Assembly: GCF_001625215.2 (NCBI RefSeq)
Contig: NC_030387.2
Location: 2,632,501 to 2,696,500, forward strand
DNA: 64,000 nucleotides
Origin: Daucus carota subsp. sativus
Taxonomy: Eukaryota; Streptophyta; Magnoliopsida; Apiales; Apiaceae
Direction: 5' to 3'
This document shows positions 1 to 9,643 of the stretch, piece by piece. The stretch's first letter is position 1; every line of letters begins with the position of its first letter. Made by a program: the position numbers and the translations under genes. The notes beneath the pieces are model-generated. The model made no database searches. It saw nothing but the letters and a program-made list of their open reading frames with translations, and had not been told where the DNA came from.

Positions 1-567
1 GAACTTGACTTCGTACTCAGCTACCGTCATATTTCCTTGCTTCAAATTCAAGAACTCTCTTTGTTTCTCATCCCTATAGATCTCTGGCATATACTTATCT
101 TTAAACTCTCGCTGAAAATCATCCCAAGTAAGTTTTGGTGGTTGAGCATCTGAGTCAGGAATAGTCTCCCACCAATCATAAGCATCATCTTGGAGTAAGG
201 ATACTGCATAATCAAACTTCTCTTCGTCTTCACAATGCATCATATTAAACACTCTCTTTGTCCTTTTTAACCATGACTCAGCTTCAGTTGGATCTACAGT
301 ACCGTAGAAATCAGTCGCCCCTAGTTTCCTAAGTTCTTTATAATTCCGTTTAACTGGTGCATTCCTACGAACAACTTGGGGTTGTGACATAGCTTGCTGC
401 TCAGGTACTGGCCTTTCTACTTCTACAGTGGCCTCATGCCTAGATTCGTGTAGAATAGGTATAGTTTCCTCGTGTCTAGACTCATGTGGAGTATGGGATC
501 CACTACCAGATGGTTGGTGGTCAGCTGGACTCCTTTGTGCAGCCTGTTCATTGGATGCTCCTTCCAT
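1..567 (-). CDS. Ty3/gypsy gag polyprotein, N-terminal part (runs off the window edge)
   Basis: An open frame of 189 codons starts at an ATG at 567 on the minus strand and runs without a stop to base 1, so its end lies outside the window. The first 70 or so residues are polar and low in complexity, with two HESRHE-type repeats. Then comes the retrotransposon gag (capsid) domain, with the family signatures YDWWE and LTWDDFQREF and, near the end, the LKQGNMTVAEYE motif. Gag builds the virus-like particle in which the element copies its RNA. The frame begins about 80 bases inside the element's primer binding site, as expected. No disabling mutation is visible in this part, so the element may be young. 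The chromovirus (Tekay-like) assignment is inference from gag style and LTR length. Confidence 0.88.
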   Translation of the reverse strand, partial: MEGASNEQAAQRSPADHQPSGSGSHTPHESRHEETIPILHESRHEATVEVERPVPEQQAMSQPQVVRRNAPVKRNYKELRKLGATDFYGTVDPTEAESWLKRTKRVFNMMHCEDEEKFDYAVSLLQDDAYDWWETIPDSDAQPPKLTWDDFQREFKDKYMPEIYRDEKQREFLNLKQGNMTVAEYEVKF

Positions 568-647
568 TGCCTTCTGCACATATAAACATATCTTAGATAC
601 TATATCACTCACAAACCCTAACCGTACTTCTATGCCCTAGAGGTCAT

Positions 648-665
648 ATCCCTGCTCTGATACCA
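648..665 (-). other. Primer binding site (initiator tRNA-Met type)
   Basis: On the minus strand, six bases after the LTR end, the sequence reads TGGTATCAGAGCAGGGAT. This matches the common plant primer site complementary to the 3' end of initiator tRNA-Met. It fixes the orientation of the element: the LTR at 672-3887 is its 5' LTR. Confidence 0.85.
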
Positions 666-671
666 ACTAAA

Positions 672-3600
672 TGTAACACCCTTGTACCATATAATCATTT
701 TCATGCAATTCTAGCAAAATCATGTAATTTAATAGTATTATGAAATATCTTTTCCTGTATAAGTGGATAATATAACCATCAGCTATTGCTTGGCTATACC
801 TTGATCTTCACCAGGCTATAAAATCTCAACTACTTCAACAACATTTACCAAGCAACATAAAATTTCAATACATTTCCATCATCCATATTCACCACACATA
901 TTCAGAATTTAAACATAAATTTATCTTCGTGATTTCTTGCACACTTGATAAGTCTAGAGTACATAAACACAATCTCTCAAACTACATATATGTGCATCGG
1001 CTGATGGAGGAGTCTGGAGCATCCTGTTGGACCACCGTCTCTTAGGCACCATCTACAATCTCCACTGAGCACTCATACAAAACACACTACTAACTATTCA
1101 TATCCTGGAAAAATTGAGCGATTTCCATGAGTCGCAACTCAATGAATATACATCAACTTTAGTTTTTAAGAGATACTGAGATTGTCTGAAAATAACTTGT
1201 AGCGTCTTTGAAAAATCTTCCAGAAAATAAAAGAAAGTAAGGTTCTCGAAACAATTGTAAGAAAATATTCATTTTAATATATATTCCCTGTTCGTATATA
1301 TGAGAGCAATTAATATCTTTCATTCATAATATTATCATCATCCCAAATTACACCAAGATATAACATCATCACATATATATATTTTACTTAATCATAAATC
1401 ACTGACATATGTTAATCATATATGCCATGAAAGTATGAACTTGTATCTATGCATGCATGCATCTCTGTTTCTCTTTCTTTTGCTATTGTGAACAGTTCAC
1501 TGTATAATGCCCGTGTTTCCACATGTCCTCAAAGGATCCATGTGTGTCTGGCCAGCTCCGTCTATGTCCGACTATGGAAATCGGCTCCGTCTATGTCCGA
1601 CACAAGTCGGCCCCGTCTATGGCTGACATATAGTCTGCTCCGTAATTACCCGTAGGTTCCATATATAAAGGTGGCCATTACACAAGTGACTGTCACTTTG
1701 ACTTTTTAATTTATCACTATCAAATGAATGTAGGGTGTGCATATGACCTGTTCTATATGCAGACTCTATGTTAATGTATCGTTCGTGAAATCACAGGTCA
1801 ATACACATTCCATATATACATGTACCTTGATATATCATCACACTACACTGACATCAAAGAACTTCAGTCATGTATAGAATCACATAGTCAAATCAATATT
1901 CTAATATATCACTTTCAGCATATAAAAGCACGTAATTCACATATCACATAGATATAAGTAGTGTTGATGTATACTCACCTTACTTCAGCAACTCAATCAC
2001 AACTTCCTGTCCTTAAGGTCCTTCTGCACCTTTCTGTGCACCTATAAAGGACATAATTAATCATTAAGATCCTTTATAACTCTATATCATAGTTTGTGTA
2101 TGTGTTACCTACCCTTAAAGTCCCTTCTAATTACTCTTATTGTTAATCCTTTCATTTTAAAGAGATCTGGTACTAACTGTTTCTCGTCTCACGTATTGTT
2201 ACTATTTACATCTTTAGGTTCCGACATTTTTCACTTATAAACCATTCGAGTTTTTATCACGAAACCAACTCATATACCTCCCAATTTGTCCCTAGTATTT
2301 ACTCAAATTATTCCATGATTTATATCATCTTTGAACTAACCGAATTGTAACCTCAAAGTTCATTTTCTTACGGAAACTAAGATTCTGCGCGTCCTGTACT
2401 AAAATGGCCATAATTTCTAAACCGTAAATCCGTTTTGCATGATTCAAGCGCTCACGCGATCTACTAATCAAGATCTATCCAACCATATAAAGTAACTTCA
2501 TAAATTCGAAGTGAAGACTCACAGGTGAACAGTAACAGTAGCTGTCTCTTGTAAATCGGCCAGCATAACGGCTATAATCTTAACGTTTCCGTGGTTAAAC
2601 TCATGTTATAGGCTTACCCAAGCAATTATATCAACTTAATATCATCATACTCTATATACCCAGCCTTGTTGTTCCATACACAAGTCAAGAACTTTCATCT
2701 TACAAGCTTCCACAACAAACCCATCATGTAGCTAACTTAATACTTATAGAATTATGTAAGTATAAACAAGCTATAATCGAAGCCATTTATGAACATGTTA
2801 TTGCAGAGGAAATCAAGAACCTTACCACTCAAATCGCAGCCCTTGTCAAGCTCTTCGAAACAAGCTATAGAACGTCAAAATCCGAGCTAGGAATCTTTTT
2901 CTATGAATTTTCTTCTCCTCCCTGTTTTATAGTTCTTCCACTTCGAATTTCTTCATTAAAATGGATGAACTCTACAATTTTCATTATGTTAACTGAATGT
3001 TTATCTAGTTATTCAGGCGGTGAAATGCTTGCTTGACACGTGGCAACATTTAATTTGCCAACGGTATGTCCAGAGACTTCATGGATTCATTTAAGGCTTA
3101 TTCATTTTAATCTAATCATTTTCTTGAAATCTTAAATTAAATCTCACTATTCTTGATCTCGTTGACGAATTCCAACGATATAATAATTCCTAATATATTA
3201 TTTGGGAATTTTTGACTGTAAAATGAGCTCATTTGGAGTCCGAAAATATTTCACTTTTTCTTAGGGATGTATCGGTCTGATATTTTTCCACTGATCCCTG
3301 TTCACTCTTAATCTCGAGATTTTTCTTCAAACTCAATATAGGAATGTTCTAGAGACTCCAAAGATCATAAACGTACTAACCTTCTCTTCAGTATTCCTTC
3401 CGAAATTCCGCTGGTTTAGTTTAAAGGTCATTTTGCAGTCCGGAAATCTTGGGTATCCGGCTCCTTTATTCCTTTTCATTTTAACTTCCTTGAGCTTCGT
3501 AAAATTTCCGAAAATTCATAAATGAGTTCCACAATTTATTTAGATACTCTAGGAAAATTCTTGGCTCATTTTGTGTCTTTTCTATTTTCACCTATTTTCT

Positions 3601-3887
3601 AATAACTGGATTTTATAATCACAGTTCGGTGCAAAATCATACAATTCTGACCGTACTTCTGTTCACTATTTCTCCGCTCTGGTAATTTATAAAATATCTA
3701 AAAATTATTCTGAGACTTTTATTTTTACCCCTTCATGTCCTTTCTCCTTTATAGGGTCACCTTACTATTCGCAAATTCCTTATAAATCCTAAAACAAAAT
3801 ATTTTTGTTAAATCTAAAAATCCCGAAAACTATTTTAATACATTCAAAAGTATTATATAAGCATTTGTTTGGGACCAGGGTGTGACA
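672..3887 (-). mobile_element. 5' LTR of the Ty3/gypsy element (about 3.2 kb)
   Basis: On the plus strand the block begins TGTAACACCC and ends GGGTGTGACA, the near-perfect short inverted termini of an LTR (TG...CA). It is bounded on one side by the tRNA-Met primer site and gag, and on the other by NLR-related host sequence. At 3216 bp it is long for an LTR, in the range reported for some plant chromoviruses. The matching 3' LTR and the target duplication lie outside the window. Near 1545-1655 there are three to four imperfect copies of a roughly 30-bp unit with the core CTCCGTCTATG. No coding region is seen inside. Confidence 0.82.
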
Positions 3888-4034
3888 TTTAATGTTGTAC
3901 ATGTGTTCTCCTACTTGGTTTTTCCTAGCATCTATATTGTCAGTATCTAAGTGTATGTGAACCACATCTGCTTAGTTTCTAATCAAACTGAATTTGCATA
4001 TCTTGAATCAGAATATATCATGCTTGAAAACGAT

Positions 4035-4826
4035 ACCTTCAAAATATCATTAATATCTTTCTTTACTTGATCTCCTTTAGTTCTCTGTGCAGATTGCACA
4101 ACAGTGTTGCAACTTCTTATCTCAATCATCTGCAAATGTATATATCTCCTATACCAATTGGAAATCCCTTTAGGTGTAGACAGTTATCTAACTTTAAGTG
4201 CTCATGAATTGGAAATTGCTCATTGTAGGTACTCCAGTGGACAATTCTCATGAACTTAAATGCCAAATCTTTGAGGCCACCATCATTAGTTTCCCATCGT
4301 TCACTGTGGAATGCTTCACTGTAATTTGAGAATTTCCAGGACTAGACTAGACAACTGGTGTAAGCTTCTTTAGTGTTACGGGAAACATACTTGGCCTAGA
4401 CAACTCCCTGTATGATAACCTGTTATCAAAGGGAATATCCGACTTCATGTCGTTTTGCAAACTCAAATTTTCTAGATGTTGTAATTTGTCTAGATTTAAG
4501 ATCTTCAACAATTTGGAGGACAAGTTCAATTAAAAAAAATTCCTCTAGGTGCAGACATTCATCTAATGTTTACAACTCCTATACCAATAAAAAAATTCCT
4601 CTAGGTGCCGAGTGCAGACATTCATCCAACTTTAAGTACATGTACATTCTGATGTAAGCTTCTTTAGTGTTACAGGAAACATACTTAACATCGTAGACCC
4701 TACTCGTTCATTCAAGTAACCAGGTGCTACTTTCTCCAAATTATTTCCCTCGACCTCCAAGTTGCTCTCAGCTGATAAAGTTTTAATAAAATCCTCAGCC
4801 ATCAAGCATTCCATCTTCCTGCTAAG
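4035..4826 (-). pseudogene. R1-like NLR fragment (NB-ARC tail fused to LRR pieces)
   Basis: Minus-strand pieces here match the intact NLR at 30717-32999. The right end (about 4690-4814) resembles the segment after RNBS-D (MAEDFIKTL, then NLEKVAPGYL, compared with WVAEGFVKI and LEEVAAHYL in the intact gene). It is joined directly to the LRR motif MFPVTLKKLT found much later in that gene, so several hundred residues have been deleted. A second copy of the same LRR motif follows at about 4350-4400, and then the C-terminal LRRs (4160-4320) and the tail (4035-4130). Frames are interrupted throughout. It is a relic of the NLR family now represented 22-29 kb to the right. Confidence 0.75.
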
Positions 4827-5136
4827 TTCCTTTTATTATATATCTATTTAAGTTTTCCGATCCTGTTAACTTTGTTATCTACTATCATCTCGTTATTGTC
4901 TAATTCTCTCATCATTCTCTATATCACACCTATTAGTTTCATGTATCCTCGTAACATAACCACAACATATCAATGCATTCTTTTTCTTTCTAATATAATT
5001 ACTTATTCAGCAAAAAAACAAAGAGAGAAACATAAACACATCAATCTTTAGGCAACAACATAAATGATTTAATATTTAGCAAATAAAAACATAAACGATT
5101 CAGCATTCCCTTGCAATATTAGCAGAACTAACATAT

Positions 5137-5985
5137 CTATAGTTGCATATCTCTCTTACTTTTCCAGTTAATTTCAACTTCAATCAGACATTGATTGCCA
5201 AAGGGTATACTTCGAACAGTCCTGGAACTTGTTTCCCCTTGTGTAACTTCAATTCGCTCATTGTGTTCAACTAGTTTACCGCCTCCATCATCACATAATC
5301 CGAATTGCAGAATTAGCTCAGATCCGAATGGCACACCTACCACACTTCTCGACAACGCTAAGTCATTATCTCCATTTCCAGGTTTCACCTCAAGTTTCTC
5401 ATCCTCATCCTTGAAGAAAAGTATGCTTGAATACGCAGGGGCCTTTATTGCACTTGTCCTAGCAGCTACGACACCATAGAGGCCAAATGCAGACACCACA
5501 TTGCATATCTTAACTTTCACACGCGCTTCGACTGCGTTTTTGAATAATGCATATAAAATCGAGAAACTTCTGGTGCCATCATATGTTACAAAGCTTCTCT
5601 TCAGAGGAACAGAAAGGTCCTTTGAGCCTAGGCGATGGTTGTGAATACTGATCGTACAGATGTCACCAAAAAGGAAAAGACACAGCGAAAGATCGGGCAC
5701 GAAACCAACAGATGCTTTAGGACCGCTCAGTAAAATATGATCCCTAGTTTTAATACATGGTTGAATCATCATAGTTGCTTTTTTGTCGAGTTCCTCATGC
5801 TCTTCAGCATTAAATAGTTTAATATATAATTCTTGGGCGTCAAATTCGTCTAGACTCTTATCTTTGTATAAAAATTGAAAGCCAGTTTTCATATCACACA
5901 CCATGATTGCACCACGCAAACGATCTTCAGGACCATAGTAAGTTACCCTATATACTTCTGCTATGTCCTTGCAAACATAAAACAT
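5137..5985 (-). CDS. DUF6598-like protein, 282 aa
   Basis: Intact single coding exon. The C-terminal half has the layout I associate with the plant DUF6598 family: a strand of the type VEARVKVKI, then LYGVVAARTSAI, an ILFFKDED turn, LALSRSVVGVPFGSELIL, and a final strand ending EVEINW. The N-terminal part (VYRVTYYGPEDRLRGAIMV) would be the first strands of the same fold. DUF6598 has no established biochemical function; in grasses it occurs alone or with ribosome-inactivating domains, which are not present here. A probable 5' UTR exon with a GT donor lies near 6115-6180, and an acceptor AG sits just upstream of the ATG, near 6000. No signal peptide or membrane segment is evident. Family assignment is from remembered motif pattern, so moderate confidence. 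Confidence 0.7.
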   Translation of the reverse strand: MFYVCKDIAEVYRVTYYGPEDRLRGAIMVCDMKTGFQFLYKDKSLDEFDAQELYIKLFNAEEHEELDKKATMMIQPCIKTRDHILLSGPKASVGFVPDLSLCLFLFGDICTISIHNHRLGSKDLSVPLKRSFVTYDGTRSFSILYALFKNAVEARVKVKICNVVSAFGLYGVVAARTSAIKAPAYSSILFFKDEDEKLEVKPGNGDNDLALSRSVVGVPFGSELILQFGLCDDGGGKLVEHNERIEVTQGETSSRTVRSIPFGNQCLIEVEINWKSKRDMQL

Positions 5986-6208
5986 ACGATTTTCAATACT
6001 GGTGCTAGCATATGATTATATACGAAATTAATTTAAAAAGATTAAAAAAAACATACACACATACATACATAACAGCTCATAAATCAAATATGAATGAGAT
6101 CCATAGAACATACCATCTGATTCAAGATTTGGAACCCTAGTTCTATGCGGCCCCTTTTCTTATTTGCTCAGGAAAATAGATGGTCGCCTCTTTGGTCAAG
6201 TCTACTAA

Positions 6209-6531
6209 GGACCTGTTTGGGAGTTAGCTGTTAGCTGTAACTGATTGAATTAGCTGTTTTGACTAGTTGATTGAAATTAGCTGTTTTGGAAGAAAGTGTT
6301 TGGTAAATAGCTGATTGAATTAGCTGTTTGTATTTTACCCAAACACATTGCCAATCATCTAATTGAAAAATCTGCTCCTATTAGCTTTTTCAAAATTAGC
6401 TTTTTAGATCTAAAAAGCTATTTTAATAAGCTAACTACCAAACACTATCATTAGCTTTTTCATTTGGTCAAACATCTAATTTGATCCAAAAAAGTAATTT
6501 CATGTCAAAAAGCTAACTTCCAAACACCCCC
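6209..6531. mobile_element. Tourist-like (PIF/Harbinger) MITE, 323 bp
   Basis: The terminal inverted repeats GGACCTGTTTGGGAGTTAGCT and AGCTAACTTCCAAACACCCCC match at 17 of 21 positions. TAA flanks both ends (6206-6208 and 6532-6534), which is the PIF/Harbinger target duplication. The interior repeats the motif TTAGCT(TTT) many times and has no ORF. It sits in the shared upstream region of the two divergent DUF6598-like genes, so it may influence either promoter. Confidence 0.75.
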
Positions 6532-6658
6532 TAAATCTAAACTTAAAATCCAAATCTTACATTTTTATTGTTGTAATAATAATATAATAAATAAAAAAAA
6601 TAAATAATATTATTATATTAAAATTGAAACGTTAATAATTTTATTGGTCATTTGAGTT

Positions 6659-8899
6659 TTGGTCCAACTTATGATGAAAATTATTAGATATACTTATTCA
6701 GGATTAGAAATCGCCGAGCAAACACCCGATACGGATCTGAAGCAACATGAACAAACACCCGATTTGGATCTGCAGCAACATGAACAAACACCCGAATCGT
6801 GTCGGCCGCGACATATGAATCTGGAGGTATGCAAGCAATACATGTTTTGTTTTCATTTTGGTTAACTTAGTTTTTTGGTGAAAAAAAAGTACATTGTGTA
6901 TTTGTTTCCTTCTCGTTTTGTATTTTCATATATAGAGCTGTTTGTGTAGAAAATAATATTGGTTGGTATTTCTCCTAGATGTTTTAGTACATACATACAT
7001 GTCTTACTGCTAACTTTAGAATTTCAGCAGAGTTCCAAGCTCAATCGGTCTTCTCCCCCAACGTTCACAGGCGACTATTCGAAACCGGAACCTGGTAAAC
7101 CCTATGATCATGGTAGGGCAGCACCTTTGTTCTACTTGAGCTCTGTTCGCATAGAAAGCAACCAATTCAAAGGGTTCAATTCTGATTAAAATTTATGGCA
7201 CTATCGTACTCATTGATGATCATGGCAACGAATTGTATATCTATGATTGCAAGCATCGTCATGATGCAACGACTCATATTTTAGATCCTGCAACACCCTC
7301 ATGTCTAATCCTTGAAAACTTTCAACCTTGTGGCGTATCAAGTAAATTTTGTTTGTTATTTCAAGTCAAAAGAAGACTGCCTGGTGCTGCTAAGAAGGAT
7401 ATTGTAATCTTTGATGATTACACGTATATAGATTGCACTAAGGAAGTTCCTTAGGATATACCACAATCTAGGGTCTTTGGCGACGGTCAATCTATTATTA
7501 CTGTGACTTACACAATATTCAAGTGTGCACTTTTAGCTGAGGCGGGTATTGTAGTTGAAAAAACTGGCGAAAATGATGAAAGTGGTGTTGCTACAATTAC
7601 TGGTCGCATATTTGCACAAACTAGGGGATTGAATAAAGATATGTCACCTCATGTCCGTACCCTCCTTGCTGCATCAAGTGAAAAGTTCAAGTGTGGAAAT
7701 TATATTCCACTGTCTACATTGGTTGTGCCAGCATATTCTGAACTTGAATTTCACGGCCTACTAAATGTTAACGGGGATGATTTAATTTGTGATTTGATTT
7801 TTGAACCCGTCACTACAGAGAACTTATTTCATGAGAAACAAATTGGCCGTAGACCATTTCGGTGTATTGGTTGCAGGGCACTACAAGCCTTATGGAAGCT
7901 AATATACATGAATACTATGCTAAAGAAAGTGAAACACCCTTTACAGCTCAGAGGCCGACAAGCAAAATCCTTAGAACTAACAATGTCTGTGCATGCATTT
8001 TCGTTTTCTGGCTTTACCTTTGCTTTTTCTTTCTTTTTTTCTTTAATTCTAATTTTCATTTTAAATTGACCGACTTTGGTTTCCTGTTGAAGGCACATTA
8101 TATTTAACCAGGTGTGAGACAATACTTTGTGGACATGAAATGGTAAGCGGCTCTCTCCTGTCAAAAAGGATTTACATTGATCATTTATATAGTTAACTCT
8201 ACCTCGTTCTGTTTAGAGGCAGTCTTGGTTGTGGTACAGTTCTTGATGAAAGATAATTGTGGAACTAACTCTTGATTTTTCAGGGACATAAATGATTTTC
8301 AACCTGAACTTTTGGAGATTTTCTCAATTTTTGTTCGTGCTTATGATCAGGGAGATTCTGAATTCAGTCTCAGAGGAAAAGTGAAGTGTTTCGATTGCAG
8401 AGAACGTCTATATATCTTTGATTCAGACACCAGAGGAGTCTCCACTTCAAATAACATTGTAAAGCTAGTTCCTGATCTGGGTCGTGGTTTTGTCGGTCCA
8501 CATTTGGGGATAGTAACAGAGCTGACGGATAATCAAGGCCGTGAGATCAGCTTTGGGCGTTTTACATATAATTACATAAAATTGTCGTTTGAGGTAGTGA
8601 GTAACTTTGAATCTGGTGGTGCTGCTGGTTGTGAAGTTCATGGGAGTATCAATACTTCGTATAGCAACTTCAATTACTCTACTCATTATGCGAAGAAGTA
8701 TTACCGAAGTACGCTGTTTGAAAAACAAAAGTCTGATGCTGTGATGCTTGCTGGTGGTGAGAAAATACCTTTGTCAAAATCCGTAGTTTTGACCACTGTG
8801 CTTTTTACATTTGATCTTGGAAAAGTGAATAAATTAGTTTTTCTCTGCCACCAGTTATTCTGTGTAAAACAATGGTGTGAAATGCGAAAGGAGCAATAA
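6659..8899 (+). pseudogene. DUF6598-like two-module gene, broken by a frameshift and a stop
   Basis: Coding pieces in order: 6659-6826 (ends at a GT donor), 7028 to about 7970 (preceded by AG), a short exon near 8110-8144, and 8284-8899. The first exon encodes three copies of an 11-residue repeat of the type EQTPDLDLQQH. The second exon carries a DUF6598-type module (IYGTIVLIDDHGNELYIYD, later GVATITGRIFA and YIPLSTLVVPAYSELEF). The last exon has a second module (LRGKVKCFDCRERLYIFD, VHGSINTSY, STLFEK, GEKIPLSKSVV). Two lesions break the frame: a shift near 7172, and an in-frame TAG at 7452-7454 with the same module continuing after it. It is divergent from the intact relative at 5137-5985. 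The true start is uncertain, and an alternative reading as unrecognised short introns cannot be excluded. Confidence 0.62.
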
Positions 8900-9643
8900 T
8901 TATAAATTTCTCGTAGTGAATTATTTTTAGTCCTTGTTGAACTTTTCTTAGAATCAACTACTACATAAAGAGGCATTTAATTTCATTAGGGATGGAGGAA
9001 GTACTTTTCTGTTTGATTATTCAAGTTGTAACTATGAGTATAATTCTCATTGTGATGTGATTAAATGGGCTTGACTAATTTTTGTCTAAAACTCAGCAAG
9101 TAAAGACTATCGCTCGAATGAGGATGCCTAAAAAATACTGTTAATTACCGCTAATTCAGTGATTAAGAATCCAAAACTTTGATCCAATGAGTTGATGGTG
9201 GAATTTTGGTTCTTTGGAAACTTTCTTGGCACATGCCTTCGTAAGAAATTACTTGTGTTCGTGATTATAGCTAGAACTTTGATTACATTTCCGTTTCCGA
9301 TAGAACCTCGATTAAGTAATAATCGATATAGTAATATCCTCGATAAATAATATCCTCTCTGGCCACAACTTAATGTAAAGAGTCTATTTTAACTGGATAA
9401 AATAATAGTTTTCGTTGTTCTCAACTTTGTTACGTGTAATCGTAACATCATAACTAAGATTACAGCTTGTACATGATAGTTCCCTCGTGGGTGCCTCCGT
9501 CTACACTACTTGTGAACAATTTACCAGGGACTACAACAAAAATCTTGCTGAGGAGAAGACAAAAAAAAAAAAAAAACTTCCTGGCCTGACAGCTACATTG
9601 ATGTGTTTCAGCCACAATGAAGTATCTATAAAGGTTCAACTAA
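8900..9643. other. Intergenic region between convergent genes
   Basis: This 744-bp stretch lies between the DUF6598-like pseudogene (+) and the end of PIG-S (-) and should hold both 3' UTRs. I see no ORF of note. A GGGATGGAGGAAGTA sequence at about 8991 resembles one end of a Stowaway element, without a partner. There is an A-rich run near 9560-9576. Confidence 0.6.

Noticed and set aside
1449-1655. A 68-codon ORF inside the gypsy LTR
   Set aside because: It overlaps the LTR's tandem repeat and has no gag or pol similarity.
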